The notes under the pieces were generated by a model. That model saw nothing but the letters and a program-made list of their open reading frames with translations, was not told where the DNA came from and made no database searches. Positions 8,827 through 18,159 of a stretch of 64,000 bases of DNA are shown in pieces (the first letter of the stretch is position 1; the number at the start of each line of letters is the position of its first letter). Position numbers and translations under genes: made by a program. Origin of the DNA: Bacillota bacterium (lineage in GTDB: Bacteria > Bacillota > Clostridia > Oscillospirales > Oscillospiraceae); assembly GCA_023402075.1 (NCBI GenBank), contig JAEXCS010000046.1, positions 10,480-74,479 of the forward strand. Direction: 5' to 3'.

Positions 8827-8847
8827 CTGACAGAGACTTAGCGGTAA

Positions 8848-10863
8848 TCAGTCCGCATCGATCTGCTCTTTTTTGGCCGAGAGACGCTGATAGGCCACCA
8901 GCGCCGCCATAACCGCAAGACCGGCAACATCCGTCAACGTTCCGGGAATCATCATTCCCAAACCGCCAAGGACAAACAGAATGCGGAACAGCCAGTTAAT
9001 CTTTTTGTACAGGAATCCGCCAAGACCCGCAGCAATGCCAAACATACCCAGCAAGGATGTGATTACAATAATCACCATGTCGTACCACTGCGCGTCAATT
9101 CCCAGCATCACGGGGCTGAATGCAAAGATATACGGTACGATAAATGCCGCGATTGCCAGCCTTGTGGCGTTCACGCCCGTTTTCATGGGGTTGCCCTTTG
9201 CAATTGCCGCACCGGCATAGGCCGCCAGAGCCACGGGCGGTGTGATGTCCGCCACGATGCCGAAGTAGAACACAAAGAAGTGGGAAACCATGATGGGGAA
9301 GCCCATCTGCACCAGAATTGGCGCACAGGTGGAAGCCATGATGCAGTAGTTTGCCGTGGTGGGGACGCCCATGCCCAGAATGATACAGGCAATCATGGTC
9401 AGGAATAGGGCGATCAGGGGAATACCCATGGACGCGGTCAAAATTCCGCCCAGCAGCTTGGATGCAAGACCGGTGACGGTAATGCAGCCTGCAATCATAC
9501 CCGCCATGGCGCAGGCCACAGCCACAGTAATCACGTTTTTGCCGCCGTTTTCCAGCGCATCAATGATTTTGGTAAGATTCAGCCGCTCATCCTTATTGAT
9601 GAAGCCCACCACAATAGCGATCAGAATGGCAACCGCAGCGGAGAACTGCATGGTGTAGGTATTGGTGGACACCAGTACCACCAGAATCACCAGCGGCAAC
9701 AGCAGATACATTTTCTTCATCAGAATGCCGATTCTGGGCAGCTCGCTCTTGGGGATGCCCTTCAGCCGCAGGCGCTTCGCCTCCAGATGGACGGCAATGT
9801 AGATACCGGCGAAATACAAAAACGCAGGAAGAATTGCCCGCAGGGCAACTTGCCCATAACTCACGCCAATGTACTCCGACATCAAGAACGCGGCAGCACC
9901 CATGATGGGAGGCATAATCTGTCCGCCGGTAGAGGACGCAGCCTCCACCGCACCGGCAAATTCCGGCTGATAGCCGGTCTTCTTCATCATCGGGATAGTG
10001 ACCGAGCCGGTGGTAACTGTATTGCCCACGGAGGAGCCGGACACCATGCCGCACAGTGCGGAGGAAATGACCGCCACCTTGGCAGGACCGCCTGCGGCAG
10101 CGCCGCAGAGGGAGTTTGCAACCTGAATAAAGAAGCTGGCAATACCTGTCCGCTCCAAGAACGCACCAAAGATGATAAACACCACTATATATTTGGCGCA
10201 AACGTTGATGGGGGTGGACATAATGCCGGAGGAGGTATAAAACAGAGTGTAAATCACCCGGCGAATTACCATGAAGCCCGTGGCGTTGGGCGTTTGGAAC
10301 ATATTATAAAAAGTGTAGATCAGAAGGAGGCTCAACACAACCAAGATGGGCAGGCCGACGCTTCGTCGGCACAGCTCCATCAGAGCCACAATCGCAACCA
10401 GACCCAGAACAATCATATACGGATGGATTCTGGCGGAAAGCTTGATGATCTGCACGGCGTTGGCTGCATAATAGAAAAACGGCACAGAACCGCACAGCAT
10501 TAAAATCACATCATACCAGGGCAGGCTGTTGACTTTCACGCTGCCCTTCTTCGCGGGATAGGTCAGATAGCCCATAATGGCAATCAGACCCACAAACACG
10601 GTCAGTCGCTTTTCCGGCATGGCATTGCTGAATAAGGTCACCCAAATGCTGTACACCGAGAACGTCACCATCAGCCAGCGGATTACCTGTTTGGGCATTC
10701 CCTCCCAGACCCGGACGTTGGATTCACGGTCATACTTTTTCATAACGGCTTCAACATCCGCCGCAGTGCCTACATCCGCATCCTGAGGGATGTTCAAGGC
10801 GGAAGTATCCTCTAAAGGACGCTCCTGATTCTCGTCCCCGGATTTGTCTTTAAATAAACTCAT
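8848..10863 (-). CDS. TRAP transporter permease, fused 4TM/12TM (DctQM-like), TAXI type
   Basis: The 671-residue polytopic protein begins with a soluble acidic stretch of about 55 residues. Next come helices matching the small DctQ part and then a long DctM-like part with repeats such as GMVSGSSVGNTVTTGSV and GGQIMPPIMGAAAFLM, signatures of TAXI-associated fused permeases. These secondary transporters use ion gradients and an extracytoplasmic binding protein to import dicarboxylates, glutamate or related acids. ATG at 10863 has AGGAGAAGG immediately upstream. It lies downstream of the TAXI binding protein in the same operon, separated by a strong hairpin. Confidence 0.92.
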   Translation of the reverse strand: MSLFKDKSGDENQERPLEDTSALNIPQDADVGTAADVEAVMKKYDRESNVRVWEGMPKQVIRWLMVTFSVYSIWVTLFSNAMPEKRLTVFVGLIAIMGYLTYPAKKGSVKVNSLPWYDVILMLCGSVPFFYYAANAVQIIKLSARIHPYMIVLGLVAIVALMELCRRSVGLPILVVLSLLLIYTFYNMFQTPNATGFMVIRRVIYTLFYTSSGIMSTPINVCAKYIVVFIIFGAFLERTGIASFFIQVANSLCGAAAGGPAKVAVISSALCGMVSGSSVGNTVTTGSVTIPMMKKTGYQPEFAGAVEAASSTGGQIMPPIMGAAAFLMSEYIGVSYGQVALRAILPAFLYFAGIYIAVHLEAKRLRLKGIPKSELPRIGILMKKMYLLLPLVILVVLVSTNTYTMQFSAAVAILIAIVVGFINKDERLNLTKIIDALENGGKNVITVAVACAMAGMIAGCITVTGLASKLLGGILTASMGIPLIALFLTMIACIILGMGVPTTANYCIMASTCAPILVQMGFPIMVSHFFVFYFGIVADITPPVALAAYAGAAIAKGNPMKTGVNATRLAIAAFIVPYIFAFSPVMLGIDAQWYDMVIIVITSLLGMFGIAAGLGGFLYKKINWLFRILFVLGGLGMMIPGTLTDVAGLAVMAALVAYQRLSAKKEQIDAD

Positions 10864-10901
10864 ACCTTCTCCTTAACTCATGAGGTAAATACAGAAAGCG
10901 A

Positions 10902-10927
10902 CCGCGGCGGGCGGATGCCCGCCGCGG
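10902..10927 (-). repeat. Intercistronic GC-rich hairpin between TAXI binding protein and permease genes
   Basis: An 11-bp perfect stem (CCGCGGCGGGC/GCCCGCCGCGG) with a 4-nt loop has only a weak T-rich tail. It probably lowers read-through or stabilises the upstream mRNA, so that the binding protein exceeds the permease. Confidence 0.6.
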
Positions 10928-10957
10928 CCACTTGCATCTAAATGCTGGTTTCGGTGT

Positions 10958-11983
10958 TTACTTCGTGGGAACGGTAATGCCCTTCTCGGCAAAGTACTTG
11001 GCAGCGCCGGGATGATAAGGAACGGAGGTAACGGAAGCGGCAAACTCCACGTTCAGCTCGGTGCCCTTGGCATGCTGAGCGGAGATGGCATCCAGATTCT
11101 CAAAAATGGTGGAAACAAACTCATAGATCGCCTGCTCGCTCACGTCGTCGCGGGCGACAACCACGGCGCCCACGGCCACGGTCTTGGTATCCACGTCCAG
11201 CCCCTCATAGGTGCCGGCGGGGATGGTGTACTCGGAGTAATAGGGGGAGGTTTCCAGCAGCTTTGCGACATGCGCATCATCCAGGCTCACCAGATACACG
11301 CTCTTGGCGGTGGCCAGAGAGGTGATGGCGGTGGTGGGAGCGCCGGCCACAACGAAGGCTGCATCCAGCTTGCCGTCCTGCAGCGCGTCGGTACTGTCGC
11401 CGAAGCCCTGATAGGTGGGATTGATGTCCTGCTCGGTCAGATCATAAGCGCCCAGAAGGTCAATGGCGTTGTAGTACACGCCGGAACCGGCGGCGCCGAT
11501 GGAGACGTTCTTGCCCTTCAGGTCGGCAACGGTCTTGATGTCGGGGTTGGTGGTGACGATCTGCACCTGCTCCATGTAGAGGTTTGCCACGGTGGAGATG
11601 TCGGAAACAGCGCCGGTCTCAGCAAACAGGTTGGTGCCCTCATATGCATAGGACATTACGTCGGACTGGACAAAGCCCAGCTGGGCGGCACCGTCCTGCA
11701 GGTTCTCGATGTTGTTCTGAGAGCCGCCGGACTCGATGGCTGTGACGCTCATGCCGGTGTTGCTGGTGACATACTGGCTCAGTACGCCGCCGAAGGCATA
11801 ATATGTACCCTGAGAACCACCGGTAGAGAAGGTCAGGGAATCAGTGGCGCCAGCTGCCGCGCCAGAGGAAGCTGCTCCGCTGCCAGAAGCCGCAGGAGGA
11901 GTGGTTCCACCATCATTTCCGCAGCCGGAGAGGACAGAGGCCATCATCAAAGTGGCCAGGAGAAGAGACATCAGTTTTTTCAT
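10958..11983 (-). CDS. TAXI-family TRAP transporter solute-binding lipoprotein
   Basis: The 341-residue protein has a lipoprotein signal peptide ending LSGC (C21), followed by a Gly/Ser/Ala linker. The mature domain begins SLTFSTGGSQGTYYAFGG and includes ESGGSQNNIENLQDGAAQLGFVQSD in two parts, both typical of the TAXI (TRAP-associated extracytoplasmic immunogenic) family that binds glutamate-like or dicarboxylate ligands. ATG at 11983 has AAAGGAG 8 nt upstream, and a sigma-A promoter lies at 12029-12057. It is the first gene of a two-gene operon with the fused permease. The ligand cannot be told from sequence alone. Confidence 0.92.
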   Translation of the reverse strand: MKKLMSLLLATLMMASVLSGCGNDGGTTPPAASGSGAASSGAAAGATDSLTFSTGGSQGTYYAFGGVLSQYVTSNTGMSVTAIESGGSQNNIENLQDGAAQLGFVQSDVMSYAYEGTNLFAETGAVSDISTVANLYMEQVQIVTTNPDIKTVADLKGKNVSIGAAGSGVYYNAIDLLGAYDLTEQDINPTYQGFGDSTDALQDGKLDAAFVVAGAPTTAITSLATAKSVYLVSLDDAHVAKLLETSPYYSEYTIPAGTYEGLDVDTKTVAVGAVVVARDDVSEQAIYEFVSTIFENLDAISAQHAKGTELNVEFAASVTSVPYHPGAAKYFAEKGITVPTK

Positions 11984-12028
11984 CGCAATACTCCTTTTCT
12001 TTCATTCAATCTGCTCGGGACTTGTTAT

Positions 12029-12057
12029 ATTGTAGCTTAATTATTGGAAAGTTTCAA
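12029..12057 (-). promoter_or_regulatory. Sigma-A promoter of the TAXI-TRAP operon
   Basis: TTGAAA (12052-12057) and TACAAT (12029-12034) with a 17-nt spacer, 46 bp upstream of the ATG. The surrounding 12060-12235 is very AT-rich and holds no gene. Confidence 0.75.
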
Positions 12058-12239
12058 CATGCTTTTCGGCGATTTGTGCAAATTTTTTTATATACTATGA
12101 ATTTTTCCTTGCAAAATGTCAGATTTATTCTTGCATGACTTAAGTCAAAATGCAGTCATAAGTTTTTTGTTCAGTCTTCTATTCACAAAAAATTCATTAA
12201 ATTCGCAAAATTATCGTAAAAAGCGTAAAAATAAATACA

Positions 12240-12274
12240 GGACGGGACGCGAAATTTTTTTCCGCGCCCCGTCC
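12240..12274 (-). terminator. Rho-independent terminator after pyruvate carboxylase
   Basis: GGACGGGGCGCG pairs with CGCGTCCCGTCC (one wobble) around an A/T loop, followed on the minus strand by a T-rich tract. It is 54 bp past the pyc stop. Confidence 0.75.
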
Positions 12275-12327
12275 AATTTCTTCAAAATGTCAGGAATCTC
12301 TTTTGTGCAATTTGACTGTTTTTCCTC

Positions 12328-15300
12328 TTATTTGATGGTCAGAAGCAGTTGTCCGCCCTTCACCGTCTCTCCCTCGGCCACCTGAACGGCCTCCACCGTG
12401 CCCGCCATGCGGGCAGTAATGGCGGTTTCCATCTTCATAGCCTCGATGGTGATGAGGGTCTGGTTCACCTCCACGGTGTCTCCCACCTTCACCTGCACCT
12501 TGCTCACCGCGCCGGGAATAGACGCGCCCACCTGACTCTTGTCCTCCGGGTCGGCCATGGGGACTTTAACGATGTTTTTCTGTGCCTCTGCATCAGGAAC
12601 CTGCACATCCCGGCGAATGCCGTTCAGCTCAAAGCTGACGGTGCGCATTCCCTCGGCGTCCACCTCGCCAAGCCCCAGATACTTAATCATCAATGTCTTG
12701 CCATCGGCAATGTTGACCTTGTGTGTCTCCCCCACGGCCAGACCATGGAAAAACACATGGCTTCCCAGACGGGTGACGTAGCCATACTCCTTCTGGTCCC
12801 GCTTATAGTCCCGGTAAACCTTGGGATACAGGCAGTAGGAAATAACCGACCGGTCGGCGGGCTCGGGGTCAAACTCCAGCATTTCCTTGCGCACTGCCTC
12901 GAAATCCACCGGCTTTAAAAGCTCGCCGGGGCGGCAGGTAATTGCCTTCTTCCCTTTCAAAACCACCTTTTGCAGATCCTTGGGGAAGCCCCACGCGGGC
13001 TGGCCCATCATACCGGAGAAATAGCTCACCGCGCTGTCGGGGAAGGCAAGATTCGCACCCTTTGCCACGATATTTTCGGGAGTCAGTCTGTTCTGTGTCA
13101 TGAAGATGGCCATATCGCCCACCATCTTGCTGGAAGGCGTCACCTTCACGATGTCACCTAAAATGTCGTTGACTTTCCGGTAGTTTTCCTTCACGTCCCG
13201 GAACCGGTCCCCCAGTCCCAGAGATTCCACCTGCGGCTTGAGATTGGTATACTGTCCGCCGGGAATCTCATAGCGGTAAATATCGGTGGCGGGGCATCTG
13301 ATATCGGCCTCGAAGGAGTCGTACCGGGTGCGCACGTCCTCCCAATAGTCCGTCAGATACTGAAGGCGTTCCAAATCCATCCCCGTGTCCCGCTCGGTGC
13401 CTTGCAGCGCGGCAACCACGGCGTTCAGGGACGGCTGGCTGGTCAGCGAGCTCATGGAGGAGATGGCCAGATCCGCCACGTCCACGCCCGCCTCGGCCGC
13501 CATCAGCACCGCGGCCACCTGATTGCCGGAGGTGTTGTGGGTGTGAAGCTGAATGGGAATGCCGATCTCCTGTTTCAGCTCGGAAACCAGCTTTTTGGCG
13601 GCGTAGGGCTTCAGCAGGCCCGCCATGTCCTTGATGGCCAGCATATGCGCGCCCCGCTTTTCAAGCTCTTTTGCCAGATTGATATAATACTTTAAGGTAT
13701 ACTTGTCCCGGGCCGGGTCCAGAATGTCCCCGGTGTAGCATACGGCGGCCTGACAGAGCTTTCCCTGTTTCAGCACCTCGTCCATGGCCACTTCCATGCC
13801 GGGAATCCAGTTCAGAGAGTCGAACACCCGGAACACGTCCACGCCGTTAATGGCAGCCTGGCGCACAAACTCCCGAATCACGTTGTCGGGATAGTTGGTA
13901 TAGCCCACGGCGTTGGCGCCCCGCAGCAGCATTTGCAGCAGCAAATTGGGGGCCTTTTCCCGGATCATGTTCAGCCGCTCCCAAGGGGACTCGTGGAGAA
14001 AACGATAGGCCACGTCAAAGGTCGCACCGCCCCAGCACTCCAGAGAAAACGCGTCCGCCTCGATTTCAGAAGTGGCCTCCATGCTTTTCACGATGTCCCG
14101 TGTCCGCACACGGGTTGCAAGCAAAGACTGGTGCGCATCCCGGGTGGTGGTGTCGCAAATCAGCAACTTTTTCTGCTCCAGCACCCATTTGGCAACAGCT
14201 TCCGGCCCCTTGGCGTCCAGCATCTGCTTTAAGCCGTCGGGCCGCTCTCCGGTGACGGGCGGATAACGGGGGTCTTCGTAGAGCTTCTGGGGGCCCTGCT
14301 CCTTCACCACGATGTTGGCAATGTATTTCAGCATCTTGGTGGCCCGGTCCTGCCCCTCGTCCAGCTCGAACAGGCTGGGGGTTTCATCAATATACTTGGT
14401 GTGGCAACCGCCCGCCCGAAACACCTCGTCGTGGAGAATGTTCAGGATAAAGGCAAGGTTGGTCTTCACGCCCCGGACGTGCACCTCCCGCACGGCGCGG
14501 ATGGCCTTGCGGCACACGCCCTCGAAGGTGGAGTCCCAAGTGGTGACCTTCACCAGCAGGGAATCATAATAAGGAGAGATGACCGCACCGGCATAGGCGT
14601 TTCCGTCCAACCGCACACCAAAGCCGCCGCCGGAGCGATAGGCCGTGATTTTTCCGGTGTCGGGAGCAAAGCCGTTGGCCGGGTCTTCGGTGGTGACGCG
14701 GCACTGGATGGCGTAGCCGTTCCGATGCACGTCAGCCTGCTTTTTGATACCGATGCGGGGATCGCTGAGGGGGCAGCCCTGCGCAATCAGAATTTGAGAG
14801 CGCACAAGGTCTACACCGGTGACCATTTCGGTGACGGTGTGCTCCACCTGAATGCGGGGGTTCATTTCAATGAAGTAGTGATTCCCTTCGCTGTCCACCA
14901 AAAATTCCAGCGTTCCTGCGTTGGTATAGCCCACCCGCTTGGCAATTTTCACCGCGTCCTCATACAGCGCCCGGCGCACCTCCTCAGAGATGGAAAAAGC
15001 GGGAGTGAACTCCACTACCTTCTGATACCGCCGCTGGAGAGAGCAGTCCCGCTCGTAGAGATGGACGACGTTTCCATGCTCGTCACCCAGCACCTGAATC
15101 TCAATGTGCTTGGGCTGCACCAGAAACTTTTCCATAAAGATGTCGTCGTTGCCAAAAGCCTTTTTCGCCTCAGACTTCACAAGGTCGTAATTGACGCCCA
15201 CTTCCTCCACGGTGTCGCACCGGCGCATACCGCGTCCGCCGCCGCCCGCAGCGGCCTTTAGAATCACCGGGAAGCCAAACTCCATGGCAAGCTTCTGGGC

Positions 15301-15741
15301 CGCCTGCCGGTCAGGAATCGGGTCCTTGGTCCCGGGGGTGGTGGACACACCGCACTCAATCGCCAGCGCCTTGGCAGACAGCTTGTCGCCCATCATGTCC
15401 AGCACCTTGGAATTGGGGCCGATAAACTTGATGTCCGCTTCCTCACAGGCCCGGGCAAAATCTCCGTTCTCGCTTAAAAAGCCGTAGCCGGGATGGATTG
15501 CGTCCGCCTCGTGCTTTTTTGCCAACTCAATAATGCGGGGGATGTCCAGATACGCCCCCAGAGGGCTTTCGTTCTCGCCTATGAGATAGGATTCGTCCGC
15601 CGCCGTGCGGAACAGGCCGTACATATCCTCGTTGGAATAAATGGCGATGGTCTGCAAGCCCAGATCGTGACACGCGCGGAACACGCGCATGGCAATTTCA
15701 CCACGGTTAGCCACCAGCACCTTTTTAAATTCTCTGCCCAT
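12328..15741 (-). CDS. pyc: Pyruvate carboxylase
   Basis: The 1137-residue biotin enzyme makes oxaloacetate from pyruvate, bicarbonate and ATP. Its order is biotin carboxylase (about 1-455; VLVANRGEIAMRVFRAC, AAGGGGRGMR), carboxyltransferase (about 530-800; TTTRDAHQSLLATR), PYC/OADA domain and a C-terminal biotinyl domain with EAMKMET, where K1103 carries biotin. This matches the usual single-chain length of about 1145. ATG at 15741 follows GGAGGAGAACC and is preferred over an upstream in-frame start at 15909, which would add an unrelated AT-rich leader. It has its own promoter and terminator. Next to a likely dicarboxylate TRAP system it would feed the oxaloacetate/malate branch, but the functional link is an inference. 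Confidence 0.97.
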   Translation of the reverse strand: MGREFKKVLVANRGEIAMRVFRACHDLGLQTIAIYSNEDMYGLFRTAADESYLIGENESPLGAYLDIPRIIELAKKHEADAIHPGYGFLSENGDFARACEEADIKFIGPNSKVLDMMGDKLSAKALAIECGVSTTPGTKDPIPDRQAAQKLAMEFGFPVILKAAAGGGGRGMRRCDTVEEVGVNYDLVKSEAKKAFGNDDIFMEKFLVQPKHIEIQVLGDEHGNVVHLYERDCSLQRRYQKVVEFTPAFSISEEVRRALYEDAVKIAKRVGYTNAGTLEFLVDSEGNHYFIEMNPRIQVEHTVTEMVTGVDLVRSQILIAQGCPLSDPRIGIKKQADVHRNGYAIQCRVTTEDPANGFAPDTGKITAYRSGGGFGVRLDGNAYAGAVISPYYDSLLVKVTTWDSTFEGVCRKAIRAVREVHVRGVKTNLAFILNILHDEVFRAGGCHTKYIDETPSLFELDEGQDRATKMLKYIANIVVKEQGPQKLYEDPRYPPVTGERPDGLKQMLDAKGPEAVAKWVLEQKKLLICDTTTRDAHQSLLATRVRTRDIVKSMEATSEIEADAFSLECWGGATFDVAYRFLHESPWERLNMIREKAPNLLLQMLLRGANAVGYTNYPDNVIREFVRQAAINGVDVFRVFDSLNWIPGMEVAMDEVLKQGKLCQAAVCYTGDILDPARDKYTLKYYINLAKELEKRGAHMLAIKDMAGLLKPYAAKKLVSELKQEIGIPIQLHTHNTSGNQVAAVLMAAEAGVDVADLAISSMSSLTSQPSLNAVVAALQGTERDTGMDLERLQYLTDYWEDVRTRYDSFEADIRCPATDIYRYEIPGGQYTNLKPQVESLGLGDRFRDVKENYRKVNDILGDIVKVTPSSKMVGDMAIFMTQNRLTPENIVAKGANLAFPDSAVSYFSGMMGQPAWGFPKDLQKVVLKGKKAITCRPGELLKPVDFEAVRKEMLEFDPEPADRSVISYCLYPKVYRDYKRDQKEYGYVTRLGSHVFFHGLAVGETHKVNIADGKTLMIKYLGLGEVDAEGMRTVSFELNGIRRDVQVPDAEAQKNIVKVPMADPEDKSQVGASIPGAVSKVQVKVGDTVEVNQTLITIEAMKMETAITARMAGTVEAVQVAEGETVKGGQLLLTIK

Positions 15742-15840
15742 GGTTCTCCTCCCTTTCCCCGCGCACACGAGACGCGGGACGGCTTTTTCCCTTTCCGGAA
15801 GCGCCGCAAACTGCCGCACATCCGCAAATTTTTTTAATTT

Positions 15841-15870
15841 AGTATACTCCCCCGCAAAGCTCTGCCGCAA
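15841..15870 (-). promoter_or_regulatory. Sigma-A promoter of pyc
   Basis: TTGCGG (15865-15870) and TATACT (15841-15846), 18-nt spacer, 100 bp upstream of the pyc ATG. Confidence 0.55.
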
Positions 15871-15983
15871 CGAAAATCCCACGGTTTTTCTCATTTCGGA
15901 AAACGCCACAGCTTTTGCGTAAATTTTTCTACCGTTTCCGGCAGTTTCTACAAAGCGCTCCGCTTCTCCCTGATTTTCCAGAA

Positions 15984-16010
15984 CGCCGCGTCCCCTGACC
16001 GGACGCGGCG
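15984..16010 (-). terminator. Terminator-like hairpin after thrS
   Basis: A perfect 10-bp stem CGCCGCGTCC/GGACGCGGCG with a 7-nt loop lies 16 bp past the thrS stop. The T tract is short, so termination strength is uncertain. Confidence 0.5.
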
Positions 16011-16025
16011 CTCTTCTTAATATCC

Positions 16026-17789
16026 TTACTTCGCGGCTCTACCGTCCACCAATTCCTTTAGCTGTGCGGTAAACGCCTCCAGCGACATCACGCCAAGGTC
16101 GCCATCGGCCCGGTGGCGAACTGCCACCTGACTGCTTTCGGCTTCCTTGTCGCCCACCACCAGCATAAAGGGGTCTTTCTCCAACTGGGCCTCGCGGATC
16201 TTCTTGCCGATTTTTTCATTCCGCAGGTCCATCTCCACCCGGAAGCCCTGTGCCTCCAAAGAGGCGGCCACCTGTTTGGCATAGTCGTCCGCCCGCTGAG
16301 TGATGGTGAGAATCTTCACCTGCACGGGGCTGAGCCAAGTGGGGAACGCACCGGCAAAATGCTCGGTAATGATGCCGATAAACCGCTCCACAGAGCCCAG
16401 CACCACCCGGTGAATCATAACGGGGCAGTGCTTCTGCCCATCCTCGCCCACGTATTCCAAATTAAAGCGGCCCGGCAGCTGATAGTCCAGCTGGATGGTG
16501 CCACACTGCCAGGTACGGCCCAGAGAATCCTGAATGTGGAAGTCCAGTTTCGGCCCGTAGAAGGCGCCGTCCCCTTCGTTCACAACATAAGTCTTGCCAA
16601 TGCTGGTAATGGCGTCCGCCAGAGCCGCCGTCGCCACGTCCCAATCCTCATTGGTTCCGATGTGGTCCTCGGGCATAGTGCTCAGTTCGATTTTATAGGG
16701 CAGCTGGAACAAGCTGTACACCTCGTCGAACAGCTGCGCAATCCGCACTACCTCGTCCTTAATCTGATTCTTCGCCAGCATGATGTGCGCGTCGTCCTGC
16801 GTAAAGCAACGGACGCGGAACATACCGTGGAGCGCACCGGACAACTCATGGCGATGAACCACACCCATCTCTGCAAACCGCAGGGGCAGTTCCTTGTAAG
16901 AGTGGGGTTCCATGTCGTACACCAAAATGCTTCCGGGGCAGTTCATGGGCTTGATGGCGAAATCCTCTTCGTCGATAACTGTGGTGTACATATTGTCTTT
17001 ATAATGATCCCAGTGACCGGAAGTCTCCCACAGGGAGCGCTTCATGATCTGGGGCGTGGAAATCTCCACGTAGTCCCACTTCTTATGCACCTCGCGCCAG
17101 TAGCTGGCGAGGGTATTTTTCAGCACCATACCCTTGGGGAGATAGAAGGGGAAGCCGGGAGCCTCGTCCCGGAAGGCGAACAGGCCCAGCTCCTTGCCAA
17201 GCTTGCGGTGATCCCGGCGCTTGGCCTCTTCAATGCGCTCCAGATACGCGTCCAGCTCCTCCTTTTTGGGAAAAGCAATGCCGTAAATCCGCTGAAGGGT
17301 CTGGCGGTTAGAGTCGCCCCGCCAATAGGCGGCGTTGCAGGCAGTAAGCTTGATGGCGTTGCCCTTGATGCGGCCCGTGGAGTCCAGATGGGGGCCGGCG
17401 CACAGATCGATAAACTCCCCCTGCTTGTAGAAGGAAATCACCGCGTCCTCCGGCAGGTCGTTAATCAGCTCCACCTTGTAAGGCTCGCCCTTCTCCTCCA
17501 TGAACTTGATGGCGTCAGCCCGGGGCATCTCAGAGCGCTCCAGCTTCAGCTTTTCCTTGCAGATTTTCCGCATCTCGGCCTCAATCTGCTCCATCATCTC
17601 GGGGGTGAAGGGAACGGGAGAATCCAAATCGTAATAAAAGCCCTCGTCGATGGAGGGGCCGATGGCCAGCTTCACCTCGGGATACAGGCGCTTTACTGCC
17701 TGCGCCATCACGTGGGAGCAGGTGTGCCAATAGGTTTTGCGGTAGGCCGGGTCTTCAAAGGTAAACTGCTTCTCGTTTGCTTCAGACAT
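16026..17789 (-). CDS. thrS: Threonyl-tRNA synthetase
   Basis: The 587-residue class II aminoacyl-tRNA synthetase charges tRNA-Thr. The N-terminus goes straight into the editing (SAD) domain with HTCSHVMAQAVKRLYP (the HxxxH motif), followed by the catalytic core with PMNCPGSILVYD (zinc Cys), motif 2 GMFRVRCFTQDDAHIM, and a C-terminal anticodon-binding domain. The N-terminal TGS domain found in the usual ~640-residue enzyme is absent. ATG at 17789 has TGAGGAGG 7 nt upstream. A threonine T-box leader precedes it, so expression should rise when tRNA-Thr is uncharged. Confidence 0.97.
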   Translation of the reverse strand: MSEANEKQFTFEDPAYRKTYWHTCSHVMAQAVKRLYPEVKLAIGPSIDEGFYYDLDSPVPFTPEMMEQIEAEMRKICKEKLKLERSEMPRADAIKFMEEKGEPYKVELINDLPEDAVISFYKQGEFIDLCAGPHLDSTGRIKGNAIKLTACNAAYWRGDSNRQTLQRIYGIAFPKKEELDAYLERIEEAKRRDHRKLGKELGLFAFRDEAPGFPFYLPKGMVLKNTLASYWREVHKKWDYVEISTPQIMKRSLWETSGHWDHYKDNMYTTVIDEEDFAIKPMNCPGSILVYDMEPHSYKELPLRFAEMGVVHRHELSGALHGMFRVRCFTQDDAHIMLAKNQIKDEVVRIAQLFDEVYSLFQLPYKIELSTMPEDHIGTNEDWDVATAALADAITSIGKTYVVNEGDGAFYGPKLDFHIQDSLGRTWQCGTIQLDYQLPGRFNLEYVGEDGQKHCPVMIHRVVLGSVERFIGIITEHFAGAFPTWLSPVQVKILTITQRADDYAKQVAASLEAQGFRVEMDLRNEKIGKKIREAQLEKDPFMLVVGDKEAESSQVAVRHRADGDLGVMSLEAFTAQLKELVDGRAAK

Positions 17790-17854
17790 TTCAATTCCTC
17801 CTCAAATTGGGGCCGGGGCGGCACGCGGACGCGCCGCCGGAGATTTTTGACGAC

Positions 17855-18113
17855 AAAAAATCTCACCCCTGAAAAAATCAGGGGTGAGATACGAATTCGT
17901 ATTCCACGGTTCCACCCTGCTTGCGTTCAAAAGAACGCCGCTCGTGTCCTCTGTAACGGGAGGTCCCGTCCCGTTCTACTGGGGTTTCCCCTTTCGGCGG
18001 GCGGCTCCAAGGCGGTGTCGCTTCGGTTCCGGCAAGGGCCGCTTGCAGCAAGCGCAGCCCCTCTCTGGTGTCTTTCCCGAACGATGTCCTTTTCCAAGCC
18101 TTTTGGTATGATT
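17855..18113 (-). promoter_or_regulatory. T-box leader of thrS (threonine-specific)
   Basis: Read on the minus strand, the leader has the Stem I AGAGAG element, a specifier-loop ACC (18014-18016, in GACACCGCC), the antiterminator T-box GGGTGGAACCGTGG (17904-17917), and an intrinsic terminator: TCTCACCCCTGA/TCAGGGGTGAGA (17861-17889) followed by six T. Uncharged tRNA-Thr would pair with ACC and with the T-box bulge to prevent termination. Confidence 0.92.
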
Positions 18114-18119
18114 ATTGCT

Positions 18120-18148
18120 AATATAGCACCTGAAATTGCGTCTGTCAA
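18120..18148 (-). promoter_or_regulatory. Sigma-A promoter of the thrS T-box transcript
   Basis: TTGACA (18143-18148) and TATATT (18120-18125), 17-nt spacer. It starts just inside the trmO stop region. Confidence 0.75.
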
Positions 18149-18159
18149 GCCGACTTGTG

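Noticed and set aside
8635..8841. 68-codon plus-strand ORF between the TRAP and exporter operons
   Set aside because: It overlaps the operator dyad and the terminator, has no ribosome-binding site and looks random.
12116..12385. 89-codon plus-strand ORF in the AT-rich spacer
   Set aside because: It runs through the pyc terminator into the 3' end of pyc; low-complexity composition.
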